Assembly: GCF_902497775.2 (NCBI RefSeq)
Contig: NZ_OZ024668.1
Span: 5,006,326-5,070,325, forward strand
Length of the DNA: 64,000 nucleotides
Origin: Pseudomonas fluorescens
Lineage (GTDB): Bacteria > Pseudomonadota > Gammaproteobacteria > Pseudomonadales > Pseudomonadaceae
Direction of reading: 5' to 3'
Made by a program: the position numbers and the translations under genes. Below the pieces are notes generated by a model. The model worked only from the letters and a program-made list of their open reading frames with translations. It ran no database searches and had not been told where the DNA came from. Of this stretch, positions 1 through 8,662 are shown one piece after another. Each line of letters begins with the position of its first letter. Position 1 is the stretch's first letter.

Positions 1-1058
1 AGGTAGTTGAGCACCACACCGCCGAGCAGCGCTGCGCCCATGACCAGCACGGTCATCCACGGCACGCCGTGCCGGGAGATCTTGGCAAAGCCTTTAGGCG
101 CCTGCCCTTGCTGGGCCAGGCCGTACATCATGCGACCGGCGCCGAAGATGTCGCTGTTGATCGCCGAAACCGCGGCGGAAATCACCACGATGTTCAGTAC
201 GGTCGCCGCCGAACCAATGCCCAGGTTGCTGAAGATCTGCACGAACGGGCTGCCCTGGCTGCCGATTTGCGGCCATGGGTACAGGCACATCAATACGAAC
301 AGGGTCAGCACATAGAACAGCAGGATGCGCATCGGCACGGCGTTGATGGCCTTGGGGATGACGCGCTGCGGGTCTTTGGCTTCACCGGCGGTGATGCCGA
401 TGATTTCGATACCGCCGAAAGCGAACATGACCACGGCGAACGAGGCGATCAGGCCGCCAATGCCATTGGGCATGAAGCCGCCATGCTCGAACAGGTTGCT
501 GATGCCCACGGCGTTATCGGCAGCGGCATTGCTCAGGCCGAAAGCCATGATGCCGAAGCCGGCAAGGATCATCGCGACGATGGCGCCGACCTTGAGCAAC
601 GACAGCCAGAATTCCATCTCGCCGAATACCTTGACGTTACAGAGGTTCAGGCCGCCGATCAGGAAAACGATGCCCAGCACCCAGATCCAGCGGGCCACCT
701 CCGGAAACCAGAAGCCCATATAGATGCCGAAGGCGGTGACGTCGGCGAGGCAGACGATGATCATTTCAAAGGCATAGGTCCAGCCGAGGATGAACCCCGA
801 CATCGGCCCCAGGTAGGTGCTGGCATAGTGACCGAAGGAGCCGGACACCGGGTTGTGCACGGCCATTTCACCCAGCGCGCGCATGACCATGAATACCGCT
901 GCACCACCAATCAGATAAGCCAGCAGTACCGCAGGCCCGGCCATCTGGATGGCCGAGGCGGAACCGTAAAACAATCCGGTACCGATCGCCGAACCCAGCG
1001 CCATGAAACGAATATGTCGCGCGGTGAGCCCACGCTTGAGACCTTGAGCTTCTTGCAT
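1..1058 (-). CDS. hutT: HutT-type amino acid permease (probable histidine/urocanate transporter), C-terminus cut by window edge
   Basis: Inner-membrane transporter of the amino acid permease (APC/AAT) family, expected to import histidine with protons. About 352 N-terminal residues are visible. The first residues are hydrophilic, followed by the family signature [11 protein letters not shown] in helix 1 and repeated hydrophobic helices. The ATG has AAGGA six bases upstream. It lies 112 bp downstream of hutH on the same strand, where pseudomonads carry a permease variously called hutT or proY. Substrate is inferred from this position; the sequence alone only shows an amino acid permease. The rest of the gene, and probably hutI and hutG, lie left of the window. 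Confidence 0.85.
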   Translation of the reverse strand, partial: MQEAQGLKRGLTARHIRFMALGSAIGTGLFYGSASAIQMAGPAVLLAYLIGGAAVFMVMRALGEMAVHNPVSGSFGHYASTYLGPMSGFILGWTYAFEMIIVCLADVTAFGIYMGFWFPEVARWIWVLGIVFLIGGLNLCNVKVFGEMEFWLSLLKVGAIVAMILAGFGIMAFGLSNAAADNAVGISNLFEHGGFMPNGIGGLIASFAVVMFAFGGIEIIGITAGEAKDPQRVIPKAINAVPMRILLFYVLTLFVLMCLYPWPQIGSQGSPFVQIFSNLGIGSAATVLNIVVISAAVSAINSDIFGAGRMMYGLAQQGQAPKGFAKISRHGVPWMTVLVMGAALLGGVVLNY

Positions 1059-1107
1059 GTCACGTCCTTATTCTTGTTCTGGTCGTGAAAATGAACGGGC
1101 GCGCCAA

Positions 1108-1154
1108 TCGCGGGGCAAGCCCGCTCCCATGGTGGGAGCGGGCTTGCCCCGCGA
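1108..1154. repeat. REP palindrome between hutH and hutT
   Basis: Two perfect 22-base inverted arms (1108-1129 and 1133-1154) are separated by three bases. The arm carries the Pseudomonas REP core GGGAGCGGGCTTGCCCC. As RNA it would form a very stable hairpin just after hutH, so it may stabilise the hutUH message or damp read-through into hutT. The same element recurs elsewhere in this window. Confidence 0.9.
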
Positions 1155-1170
1155 AGGGTCCCGGGAGCAA

Positions 1171-2703
1171 TTACAGGCTAGGCAGGACCTTGGCCGGCAG
1201 CAGGCCGGTCAGGCGCCCTTCGGCCAGCAAGGCGATGGCCGCCTCGATGTCCGGGGCGAAGAAGCGGTCTTTGTCGTAGTAGGCGACTTTGCTGCGCAGG
1301 GTTTGCCGCGCCTGTTCCAGCTTCGGCGAGGTCTTCAGGCCTTCGCGCAGGTCCAGGCCCTGGCAGGCGGCCAGCCATTCGACGGCGAGGATACCGCGCA
1401 CGTTGTCGCTCATTTCCCACAGACGCTTGCCGGCAGCCGGCGCCATCGACACATGGTCTTCCTGGTTGGCCGAGGTTGGCAGGCTGTCGACGCTGTGCGG
1501 GTGCGCCAGCGCCTTGTTTTCACTGGCCAGGGCGGCGGCGGTGACCTGGGCGATCATGAAGCCGGAGTTGACCCCGCCATTGGCCACCAGGAACGGCGGC
1601 AGCTGGGACATGTGCTTATCCATCATCAGCGAGATGCGGCGCTCGCTCAGCGAACCGATTTCGGCGATGGCCAGGGCCATGTTGTCGGCAGCCATGGCCA
1701 CCGGCTCCGCGTGGAAGTTGCCACCGGAGATCACGTCGCCTTCGGCGGCGAACACCAACGGGTTGTCGGACACGGCGTTGGCTTCGATCACCAGCACTTC
1801 TGCGGCCTGGCGGAACTGGGTCAGGCAGGCGCCCATGACCTGTGGCTGGCAGCGCAGCGAGTACGGGTCCTGGACCTTGCCGCAGTTCTCGTGGGAGGCG
1901 CAGACTTCGCTGCCGTCACCCAGCAGGTCGCGGTACACCGCAGCAGCGTCGATCTGGCCGCGCTGGCCGCGGGCTTCGTGAATGCGCGCATCGAACGGCG
2001 AACGCGAACCCAGTACCGCTTCGACGGTCAGGCCACCGACCGACATGGCGGCGGCGAACAGGTCTTCACCTTCGAACAGGCCGCGCAGGGCAAAGGCGGT
2101 GGACGCCTGAGTGCCGTTGAGCAGTGCCAGGCCTTCTTTGGCCGCCAGGGTCAGCGGTTCCAGGCCGGCAACCGCCAGGGCTTCGGTGGCCGACAGCCAT
2201 TGGCCGTTATGGCGCGCCTTGCCTTCACCCAGCAGCACCAGCGACATATGCGCCAGCGGGGCGAGGTCGCCGGAAGCGCCGACCGAACCTTTGAGCGGAA
2301 TGTGCGGATAGACTTCGGCGTTGATCAGCGCGATCAGGGCGTTGATTACCTTGCGGCGGATCCCGGAGAAACCACGGCTCAGGCTGTTGACCTTGAGCAC
2401 CATGATCAGGCGCACCAGGGCATCGTCGATCGGCTGGCCGACGCCTGCGGCGTGGGACAGCACCAGCGAACGCTGGAGGTTTTCCAGGTCGTGGCTGGCA
2501 ATACGGGTCGAGGCCAGCAGGCCGAAACCGGTGTTGATGCCGTAGGCGGTGCGGTTTTCCGCGAGAATCTGCTCGACACAGGCGACGCTGGCGTCGATCT
2601 GCTGGTCAGCGCTGGAATCCAGTTTGAGTTTTACCGGCTGCTGGTAGATCGCACGCAGCTGAGCCAAGGTCAGGGTGCCAGGCTTCAGGGTCAATTCAGT
2701 CAC
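1171..2703 (-). CDS. hutH: Histidine ammonia-lyase
   Basis: First step of histidine degradation: L-histidine to trans-urocanate plus ammonia, in the cytoplasm. The product is 510 residues, the usual length. The MIO cofactor triad Ala143-Ser144-Gly145 lies in [12 protein letters not shown], and family motifs [18 protein letters not shown] and NQEDHVSM are present. The start is taken as GTG at 2703 because GGAG lies seven bases upstream and the protein then begins VTELTLKPG as in P. putida HutH; the frame remains open upstream to an ATG at 2760 but without such a site. It follows hutU by 67 bp on the same strand and is probably co-transcribed with it. Confidence 0.97.
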   Translation of the reverse strand: MTELTLKPGTLTLAQLRAIYQQPVKLKLDSSADQQIDASVACVEQILAENRTAYGINTGFGLLASTRIASHDLENLQRSLVLSHAAGVGQPIDDALVRLIMVLKVNSLSRGFSGIRRKVINALIALINAEVYPHIPLKGSVGASGDLAPLAHMSLVLLGEGKARHNGQWLSATEALAVAGLEPLTLAAKEGLALLNGTQASTAFALRGLFEGEDLFAAAMSVGGLTVEAVLGSRSPFDARIHEARGQRGQIDAAAVYRDLLGDGSEVCASHENCGKVQDPYSLRCQPQVMGACLTQFRQAAEVLVIEANAVSDNPLVFAAEGDVISGGNFHAEPVAMAADNMALAIAEIGSLSERRISLMMDKHMSQLPPFLVANGGVNSGFMIAQVTAAALASENKALAHPHSVDSLPTSANQEDHVSMAPAAGKRLWEMSDNVRGILAVEWLAACQGLDLREGLKTSPKLEQARQTLRSKVAYYDKDRFFAPDIEAAIALLAEGRLTGLLPAKVLPSL

Positions 2704-2770
2704 GTTAATGCTCCGTACTCGTGAGGCGTATGCGCCTGCATAGATATCAGTATCAACCATTTACCGCAGA

Positions 2771-4450
2771 TCAGCCCGTGATCATCGGCAGGTTCAAGCC
2801 TTGTTCTTTGGCGCAGTCGATGGCGATCTGATAACCGGCATCGGCGTGACGCATGACACCGGTACCCGGGTCGTTGGTCAGTACGCGGGCGATCCGCTCG
2901 GCAGCCTCGTCGGTACCGTCGCAGACGATGACCATGCCCGAGTGCTGGGAGAAGCCCATGCCCACGCCACCACCGTGGTGCAAAGACACCCAGGTCGCGC
3001 CGCTGGCGGTGTTGAGCAGGGCGTTGAGCAGCGGCCAGTCGGAGACGGCATCGGAGCCATCCTGCATCGATTCGGTTTCACGGTTCGGGCTGGATACCGA
3101 GCCGGAGTCCAGGTGGTCGCGGCCGATAACGATCGGCGCCGACAGCTCGCCGCGGCGGACCATTTCGTTGAACGCCAGGCCCAGCTTGGCACGCTGGCCC
3201 AGGCCGACCCAGCAGATACGTGCAGGCAGGCCCTGGAAGCTGATACGCTCGCGGGCCATGTCCAGCCAGTTGTGCAGGTGGGCGTCGTCCGGGATCAGTT
3301 CCTTGACCTTGGCGTCGGTCTTGTAGATGTCTTCGGCGTTACCCGACAGCGCAGCCCAGCGGAACGGACCGATACCGCGGCAGAACAGCGGACGGATGTA
3401 GGCCGGTACGAAGCCCGGGAAGTCGAAGGCATTGGCAACGCCCTCTTCCTTGGCCATCTGGCGGATGTTGTTGCCGTAGTCGAAAGTCGGGATGCCCTGC
3501 TTCTGGAAGTCGAGCATGGCCTGTACGTGCACGGCCATCGATTGCTTGGCGGCCTTGACCACGGCAGCAGGTTCGGTCTGTGCACGGTCGCGGTACTGCT
3601 CCCAGGTCCAGCCGGCAGGCAGGTAGCCGTTGAGCGGGTCGTGGGCGCTGGTCTGGTCGGTGACCATGTCCGGGCGCACGCCACGCTTGACCAGCTCAGG
3701 CAGGATTTCGGCGGCGTTGCCCAGCAGGGCGATGGAGATGGCCTTGCCTTCGGCGGTGTACTTGGCGATGCGCGCCAGTGCGTCATCCAGGTCCTTGGCT
3801 TGCTCGTCGACGTAGCGGCTGCTCAGGCGGAAGTCGATGCGGCTCTGCTGGCATTCGATGTTCAGCGAGCAGGCACCGGCCAGGGTCGCCGCCAGTGGCT
3901 GGGCACCGCCCATGCCGCCCAGGCCCGCGGTCAGTACCCACTTGCCCTTGAGGCTGCCGTTGTAGTGCTGGCGGCCGGCTTCGACGAAGGTTTCGTAGGT
4001 GCCCTGGACGATGCCCTGGCTGCCGATGTAGATCCAGCTGCCGGCGGTCATCTGGCCGTACATGGCCAGGCCCTTGGCATCCAGCTCGTTGAAGTGTTCC
4101 CAGTTGGCCCAGTGCGGTACCAGGTTGGAGTTGGCGATCAGTACGCGCGGGGCGTTGCTGTGGGTCTTGAACACGCCGACCGGCTTGCCGGACTGCACCA
4201 GCAGGGTCTCGTCGTCGTTCAGGTTGGTCAGGCTCTCGACGATCTTGTCGTAGCACTCCCAGTTACGCGCGGCACGGCCGATACCGCCGTAAACCACCAG
4301 TTCTTTCGGGTTCTCGGCGACTTCCGGGTCGAGGTTGTTCATCAGCATGCGCAACGGCGCTTCGGTCAGCCAGCTTTTGGCGGTCAGCTTGTTGCCGCGC
4401 GCTGCGCGGATTTCGACGTCACGGAATTTCTTGAAGTTGTTGTCAGTCAC
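2771..4450 (-). CDS. hutU: Urocanate hydratase (urocanase)
   Basis: Second step: urocanate plus water to imidazolonepropionate, using tightly bound NAD+ as electrophile. The product has 559 residues. The Gly-rich NAD loop ([16 protein letters not shown]) is present, as is [12 protein letters not shown], whose Cys413 corresponds to the active-site Cys410 of the P. putida enzyme. The start is GTG at 4450, preceded by AGGAG eight bases upstream; an in-frame ATG at 4504 is less likely. Just after the start the RNA reads ACAACAAC (4436-4443), resembling the CA motif bound by Hfq/Crc, so catabolite repression of translation is plausible (inference). It leads the hutUHT transcription unit. Confidence 0.97.
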   Translation of the reverse strand: MTDNNFKKFRDVEIRAARGNKLTAKSWLTEAPLRMLMNNLDPEVAENPKELVVYGGIGRAARNWECYDKIVESLTNLNDDETLLVQSGKPVGVFKTHSNAPRVLIANSNLVPHWANWEHFNELDAKGLAMYGQMTAGSWIYIGSQGIVQGTYETFVEAGRQHYNGSLKGKWVLTAGLGGMGGAQPLAATLAGACSLNIECQQSRIDFRLSSRYVDEQAKDLDDALARIAKYTAEGKAISIALLGNAAEILPELVKRGVRPDMVTDQTSAHDPLNGYLPAGWTWEQYRDRAQTEPAAVVKAAKQSMAVHVQAMLDFQKQGIPTFDYGNNIRQMAKEEGVANAFDFPGFVPAYIRPLFCRGIGPFRWAALSGNAEDIYKTDAKVKELIPDDAHLHNWLDMARERISFQGLPARICWVGLGQRAKLGLAFNEMVRRGELSAPIVIGRDHLDSGSVSSPNRETESMQDGSDAVSDWPLLNALLNTASGATWVSLHHGGGVGMGFSQHSGMVIVCDGTDEAAERIARVLTNDPGTGVMRHADAGYQIAIDCAKEQGLNLPMITG

Positions 4451-4530
4451 GGAAATGGCTCCTAAGCGATCGGTCCAGAGCAACCCAGGCATTGGGTGGG
4501 TCATGGCACTTATACAAACACATCTTTACT

Positions 4531-4540
4531 TGTATGTACA
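4531..4540. promoter_or_regulatory. HutC operator (Phut-type) at hutU promoter
   Basis: TGTATGTACA fits the TGTA-N2-TACA dyad described for HutC in Pseudomonas; it is extended symmetrically by CT and AG on the flanks (4529-4542). The predicted sigma54 start site (about 4536) falls inside it, so bound HutC would block initiation or early elongation directly. Urocanate is the known inducer that releases HutC. Confidence 0.75.
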
Positions 4541-4547
4541 AGCATAG

Positions 4548-4562
4548 GCAATTGAAGTGCCA
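4548..4562 (-). promoter_or_regulatory. Sigma54 (-24/-12) promoter of hutU
   Basis: On the minus strand the sequence reads TGGCACTTCAATTGC, with GG and GC exactly 12 bases apart as sigma54 requires. Predicted start is near 4536, about 86 bases before the GTG. Upstream lies an A-tract (about 4634-4648) that could bend DNA, and a half-matching NtrC-like element (GCAC-N7-GGTC, 4687-4701) centred near -158. Sigma54 control by CbrB/NtrC is known for hut in P. fluorescens SBW25; the sites here are read from sequence only. Confidence 0.75.
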
Positions 4563-4748
4563 ACTCCTCGCCAGGACGCTTTTCCAGGTACCAACGCAGG
4601 CGCTAGAGCGCCGCAGTGCGGGAGCTGTGGCGAAATAAAAAAAATTTGAGGAGATGAGTGGTCAAGCAAATCGAATCAGTGGCGTTGCACCACTTTGGGT
4701 CAATCGGTAACAGCCCCGGCCGAGATACCCGGCCGAGGCGTAACAAAC

Positions 4749-5318
4749 TCAGCGAGGACTCAACTCGATCAGGCAGCAGCGCCCCTGAATGTTCAAGGTC
4801 TGCAGGCCGTGATTGCCGTCCAGTTGCAAGCAGTCATAGCGCCCGAGCAGTTGCTCACCGGCATCCAGCCTCACCTCGACCTGGGAGGCCACGGCGAACA
4901 ACAGCAGGGTCGCGGCAGAACTGAACACCCGCTGGCTGCCATCGAGCCACTGCAGGCGCGCGCGGTAACGCTCGGGGGAATAGATCAGGTTGAAATCGCG
5001 AATCGAACCGCCGAGCAGGCTGCAACTGACCTGGCTCTCGCCACTGAAGGCAAAGGCATCGAACGGCAGCAACGGGCGCGTCGGCTGGCCGTCGACCTGC
5101 AGGCGCATGCCCTCGCCTTCAAGCACGGTGATGATCCGCTGATAACCGGCAAAGCTGGAAAAGCCCCCGGACTCGCTGATATCGGCAATCGACAGGCGCC
5201 AGCCGAAGCCGTCCAGGCCGACGCCGGCATCGCGGGTGATTTCTTCGGTACTGCCGCCGCCGTTTTTCCACGGCATGCGGGGGTAGTCTTTGGCGCGTAA
5301 TACCTGCAACTGGCTCAT
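4749..5318 (-). CDS. hutD: HutD, modulator of histidine utilisation (cupin fold)
   Basis: HutD limits hut expression in P. fluorescens and is thought to bind a pathway compound; it is not a catabolic enzyme. The product has 189 residues and the family N-terminus with MPWKNGGGSTEEI, and hydrophobic/Gly alternation typical of a cupin barrel. The ATG at 5318 overlaps the hutC stop codon (ATGA, 5315-5318), which fixes the start and implies translational coupling to hutC; the frame runs open upstream only inside hutC. The 298 bp between its stop and hutU hold the hutU promoter and operator. Confidence 0.93.
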   Translation of the reverse strand: MSQLQVLRAKDYPRMPWKNGGGSTEEITRDAGVGLDGFGWRLSIADISESGGFSSFAGYQRIITVLEGEGMRLQVDGQPTRPLLPFDAFAFSGESQVSCSLLGGSIRDFNLIYSPERYRARLQWLDGSQRVFSSAATLLLFAVASQVEVRLDAGEQLLGRYDCLQLDGNHGLQTLNIQGRCCLIELSPR

Positions 5319-6061
5319 TTGCTGAAGCGTCCTTCCAGACGATGACGGGATCCGGGATGAATCAGACGAGCGGCAGTCACTGGCTGGCGCCCCGACCAGG
5401 TGCGGCGGCGGATCAGCAGGCACGGCTCGCCCTGTTCGATTTGCAGCAAGCGGCATTCTTCCGGCTCGGCGAGGATCGCTTCGACCACGTGCTCGCCTTC
5501 GGTCAAGGGTGCGACCTGGGACAGGTAGGCGTAGGGCGTCTGCCGGGTGAAGTCCTGCAGGAGGTAGTCAGGCGCCACTGCGGCGTTGACGAAGCGGTCT
5601 TCGATCTGCACGGCGACGCCATTCTCGTAGTGCACGATCAGCGAGTGGAACACCCGCTGGCCTTCGCGCATGTCCAGGGCCAGGGCGCGCTCGGAACCGG
5701 CGGCCTCTTCGGCGAGGATGATCACCTGGCAGGTGTGTTCATGGCCGCGGGCGGCGATCTCGTCGGCAATGTTGTTGACCTCGAACAGCGCCGAGCGGGT
5801 CTTGGGCTCGGCGACAAAGGTGCCGACGCCCTGCATGCGCACCAGCAAACCTTCGGCGGTCAGCTCGCGCAACGCGCGGTTGATGGTCATGCGGCTGAAG
5901 CCCAACTGGTTGACCAGCTCGCTTTCAGACGGCACCCGGTGATGCGGCGGCCAGCTGCCATTCTGGATCTGCTGGGCGATCATCTGTTTGACCCGGGCGT
6001 ACAGCGGCGCCGGACCCTCGCCCATCTGGGCAACCAGCGCGGAGACAGGAGGTGTCGGCAC
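5315..6061 (-). CDS. hutC: Histidine utilisation repressor, GntR family
   Basis: Cytoplasmic repressor of hut; urocanate relieves it. The product has 248 residues: an N-terminal GntR winged helix (about residues 20-85, with RVPSESELVNQLGFSRMTIN) and a C-terminal UTRA/chorismate-lyase-like effector domain. The start is GTG at 6061 with AGGA eight bases upstream. It is divergent from hutF and overlaps hutD by four bases. Two operators of the expected sequence lie in this window (4531-4540 and 6133-6142), the second 72 bp upstream of hutC itself, so autoregulation is likely. Confidence 0.95.
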   Translation of the reverse strand: MPTPPVSALVAQMGEGPAPLYARVKQMIAQQIQNGSWPPHHRVPSESELVNQLGFSRMTINRALRELTAEGLLVRMQGVGTFVAEPKTRSALFEVNNIADEIAARGHEHTCQVIILAEEAAGSERALALDMREGQRVFHSLIVHYENGVAVQIEDRFVNAAVAPDYLLQDFTRQTPYAYLSQVAPLTEGEHVVEAILAEPEECRLLQIEQGEPCLLIRRRTWSGRQPVTAARLIHPGSRHRLEGRFSK

Positions 6062-6105
6062 GGAAGATATCCTTGTTCGGTTGAATGAACGGTAGCTTGC
6101 CGGAG

Positions 6106-6134
6106 TTTACCCAGCAGGCAAACGTCTGTATATG
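6106..6134 (+). promoter_or_regulatory. Possible sigma70 promoter of hutF
   Basis: TTTACC (6106-6111) and TATATG (6129-6134) are spaced by 17 bases. The -10 box runs into the HutC operator at 6133-6142, which would explain repression. Both hexamers are only moderate matches (about 4 of 6). Confidence 0.4.
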
Positions 6135-6142
6135 TATATACA
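6133..6142. promoter_or_regulatory. HutC operator between hutC and hutF
   Basis: TGTATATACA is a perfect TGTA-TA-TACA dyad, the same pattern as at 4531-4540. It lies 27 bp before hutF and 72 bp before hutC. Between it and the hutF ribosome site is AATAATCA (6143-6150), a 7/8 match to the AAnAAnAA Hfq/Crc target, which suggests catabolite repression of hutF translation (inference). Confidence 0.75.
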
Positions 6143-6168
6143 AATAATCACAATGAGGTGCCGTGCCG

Positions 6169-7533
6169 ATGTCCGTCTTCTTTGCCGAACGTGCTTTGCT
6201 GCCTACGGGCTGGGCCGAAAACGTCCGAATCGAGGTCGGCGCCGACGGCCTGCTGACCAGCATCCAGGCCAATGCTTCGGCCGCAGGCGCCGAACGCCTG
6301 GCCGGTCCGCTGCTGCCGGGCATGCCCAACCTGCACTCGCACGCCTTCCAGCGCGCCATGGCCGGGCTTGCGGAAGTGGCCGGCAACCCCAACGACAGCT
6401 TCTGGACCTGGCGTGAGCTGATGTATCGCCTGGTCGGCAAGATCAGCCCTGAACAGCTGCAGGTCATCGCCCGCCAGCTGTATATCGAAATGCTCAAGGC
6501 CGGTTATACCTCGGTTGCCGAATTCCACTACGTTCACCACGACACCCAGGGCCAGGCCTATGCCGACCCGGCGGAGCTGTCCTTGCGCATCAGCGCCGCA
6601 GCACGCGCCAGCGGCATCGGCCTGACCCTGCTGCCGGTGCTGTACAGCCACTCGGGCTTTGGCGGGCAAACGCCGAACGAAGGCCAGCGGCGCTTCATCA
6701 ACAGCACTGAACAGTATCTGGACCTACAGGCGCGCCTGGCGCCACTGCTCGCCGAGCAGCCCGCACAAGCGCTGGGCCTGTGCTTTCACTCCCTGCGCGC
6801 GGTTACTCCGGAGCAGATCGCCCAGGTCCTGGCCGCCAGCGACAAGGCCTGCCCGGTGCACATCCATATCGCCGAGCAACAAAAGGAAGTCGATGACTGC
6901 CTGGCCTGGAGCGGTCGCCGGCCGCTGCAGTGGCTGTATGAGAACACCGAAGTGGATCAGCGCTGGTGCCTGGTCCATGCCACCCATGCCGAGCCTGACG
7001 AAGTCGAGCTGATGGCCCGCAGCGGCGCGGTCGCCGGCCTGTGCCTGAGCACCGAAGCGAACCTGGGCGACGGCATCTTCCCGGCTGTGGACTACCTGGC
7101 CCGCGGCGGACGCCTGGGGATCGGTTCGGACAGCCATGTGTCATTGAGCGTGGTCGAAGAACTGCGCTGGCTGGAGTATGGCCAGCGCCTGCGCGACCAG
7201 CGCCGTAACCGCCTGTACCGTGGCGATCAGCCGATGGTCGGGCGTACCCTGTTCGATGCCGCCCTGAGCGGCGGCGCCCAGGCTCTGGGGCAGCCGATTG
7301 GCGAGCTGGCGGTGGGCAAACGCGCAGACTGGCTGGTACTCGACGGCAACGACCCATACCTGGCGACGGCCAGTGAAGACGGCATTCTCAACCGCTGGCT
7401 GTTTGCGGGCGGCGACCGTCAGGTGCGCGATGTGATGGTCAACGGCCAATGGGTCGTGCGCCAGGGGCGCCATGCCCAGGAAGAAGACAGTGCGCGGGAA
7501 TTTGCCGGGGTGCTGCGCAGCCTGTTGGGCTGA
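6169..7533 (+). CDS. hutF: Formimidoylglutamate deiminase
   Basis: Hydrolyses N-formimino-L-glutamate to N-formyl-L-glutamate and ammonia, the branch that, with HutG, makes the five-step histidine pathway of pseudomonads. The product has 454 residues and is a zinc amidohydrolase: metal ligands are seen in NLHSHAFQRAM (HxH), HIHIAEQ and the C-terminal Asp in GIGSDSHVSLS. The start is taken at ATG 6169, ten bases after GAGG; the in-frame GTG at 6163 has only a four-base gap. It is transcribed divergently from hutC. Confidence 0.95.
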   Translation: MSVFFAERALLPTGWAENVRIEVGADGLLTSIQANASAAGAERLAGPLLPGMPNLHSHAFQRAMAGLAEVAGNPNDSFWTWRELMYRLVGKISPEQLQVIARQLYIEMLKAGYTSVAEFHYVHHDTQGQAYADPAELSLRISAAARASGIGLTLLPVLYSHSGFGGQTPNEGQRRFINSTEQYLDLQARLAPLLAEQPAQALGLCFHSLRAVTPEQIAQVLAASDKACPVHIHIAEQQKEVDDCLAWSGRRPLQWLYENTEVDQRWCLVHATHAEPDEVELMARSGAVAGLCLSTEANLGDGIFPAVDYLARGGRLGIGSDSHVSLSVVEELRWLEYGQRLRDQRRNRLYRGDQPMVGRTLFDAALSGGAQALGQPIGELAVGKRADWLVLDGNDPYLATASEDGILNRWLFAGGDRQVRDVMVNGQWVVRQGRHAQEEDSAREFAGVLRSLLG

Positions 7534-7540
7534 TGGCGCC

Positions 7541-7594
7541 ATCGCGGGTCAAGCCCGCTCCCAGAACTATGTAGGAGCGGGCTTGACCCGCGAT
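7541..7594. repeat. REP palindrome after hutF
   Basis: Inverted arms of 21 bases (7541-7561 and 7574-7594) with the core GGAGCGGGCTTGACCCGCG. It lies between the convergent hutF and the lipocalin gene and may act as a bidirectional transcript end. Confidence 0.88.
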
Positions 7595-7601
7595 GAGGGT
7601 A

Positions 7602-8177
7602 TCAAGGCTTGTGCGCAGCCATGTCCTTGTCCGTCACCCGCCAGATCAGCCGCTGAGTGTCATACCCTTGCTGGCGCGCCTTGGCCAGCAGGCTTTCGCG
7701 CTGCAACGCCGGCACGCTCGGGGTGCGGGAAAGTATCCACAGGTACTTGCGATCCGGGTTGCCGACCAGCGCGGTCTGGTACTTGTCGTCGACGTAGAGG
7801 ATCCAGTAGTCCCCCTTGGCGACTCCCGGCAGCAGCGTCGAGAACCAGTTGTCGAACTCCACCCAGAGCTTGTCGGTCTTGCCCGGCACCTGCACGGTGG
7901 CCGTGCCACTGGCTTCCTGCCATTCCCCTTCAAGGGTCAGGCAACGATTGAGCACGCCGACATTGCCGTCCGGCTTGAGGTTGTAGTGGGCCTCGGACTG
8001 GGCGCAATCGCGCTGGAAGAACATCGGCAAACGCGCCAGTTCATACCACTTGCCCTGGTAACGCTTGAGGTCGACGCTGGCGGCGGTCTTCGGCTCAAGC
8101 GAGCCTGCGCCGGGGCTGGCGCAGCCGCCGAGAATCAACCCGGCGCACAGCGCCAACAGCAGGTGCAACCGCTTCAT
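7602..8177 (-). CDS. Blc-type outer-membrane lipocalin (lipoprotein)
   Basis: Bacterial lipocalin, expected on the periplasmic face of the outer membrane and binding fatty acids or lysophospholipids. The product has 191 residues. It has a lipoprotein signal with lipobox LGGC (Cys19), then the lipocalin signature YQGKWYELAR and a later YWILYVDDKYQTALVG strand segment typical of the Blc subfamily. Its ATG overlaps the stop of the upstream small lipoprotein gene (TCAT at 8174-8177), so the two are translationally coupled. The pairing of Blc with this small lipoprotein is seen in the sequence; a joint role in envelope stress is inference. Confidence 0.88.
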   Translation of the reverse strand: MKRLHLLLALCAGLILGGCASPGAGSLEPKTAASVDLKRYQGKWYELARLPMFFQRDCAQSEAHYNLKPDGNVGVLNRCLTLEGEWQEASGTATVQVPGKTDKLWVEFDNWFSTLLPGVAKGDYWILYVDDKYQTALVGNPDRKYLWILSRTPSVPALQRESLLAKARQQGYDTQRLIWRVTDKDMAAHKP

Positions 8178-8428
8178 TTGAGGCCCTGCCCGGAGTACAT
8201 CAGCACCTTGTCACCGGCGTACTGGACGCTGATAAAGGTCTTCTCGTCGCCCCAGGTGCAGCTGGACATGCCCAATGCGCCCGAGCAATCGGTCGGTGCG
8301 CCGAGCAGTTTTTCGACCTCGACCTTGGTCATCCCGGACTTTAGCTGTGAATAGTTTTCCTGGTTGATCTTGTTGCACGCAGTGAGGAACACGCACAAGG
8401 ACAGCAGGGCGAGGGAACGCAACGACAT
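8174..8428 (-). CDS. Small lipoprotein with BamE/SmpA-like fold
   Basis: An 84-residue predicted lipoprotein: hydrophobic signal followed by lipobox LTAC (Cys18). The mature part has the short pattern SGMTKVEVEKLLG, which is the hallmark of BamE/SmpA-like and DUF3862 proteins (a helix-helix-strand unit that packs on envelope machines). It is too short to be BamE itself. First gene of a two-gene unit with the lipocalin, overlapping it by four bases. Partner and function unknown. Confidence 0.75.
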   Translation of the reverse strand: MSLRSLALLSLCVFLTACNKINQENYSQLKSGMTKVEVEKLLGAPTDCSGALGMSSCTWGDEKTFISVQYAGDKVLMYSGQGLK

Positions 8429-8662
8429 GAAGGGTCACTCCTGGACATGAGGGTGCAGGCGCGATGGCCTACCGACAGCTTAGAAGGGAAAAAGCCCATC
8501 CGGTTCCCCAGTGCCCAGGTTTTGTTGGCGTCAAAGCCCCGCCATTGGTCGACTGGTGAGTTCTGCAATTAATCTTTTGCCCAGAACGGACGACACAGGA
8601 AGGCGCTGCGACCGATTGCCGCGCCCCACCCGTTGACCCGCCTTGTGCAGACAGACCTCGCA

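Noticed and set aside
1057..2724. 555-residue open frame antisense to hutH
   Set aside because: Codon-bias shadow of hutH in high-GC DNA; low-complexity, Gly/Gln/His-rich translation without known motifs or ribosome site.
4709..4738. CGGCCGAG direct/inverted repeat behind hutD as a terminator
   Set aside because: It can form a stem but no T run follows on the minus strand; not called.
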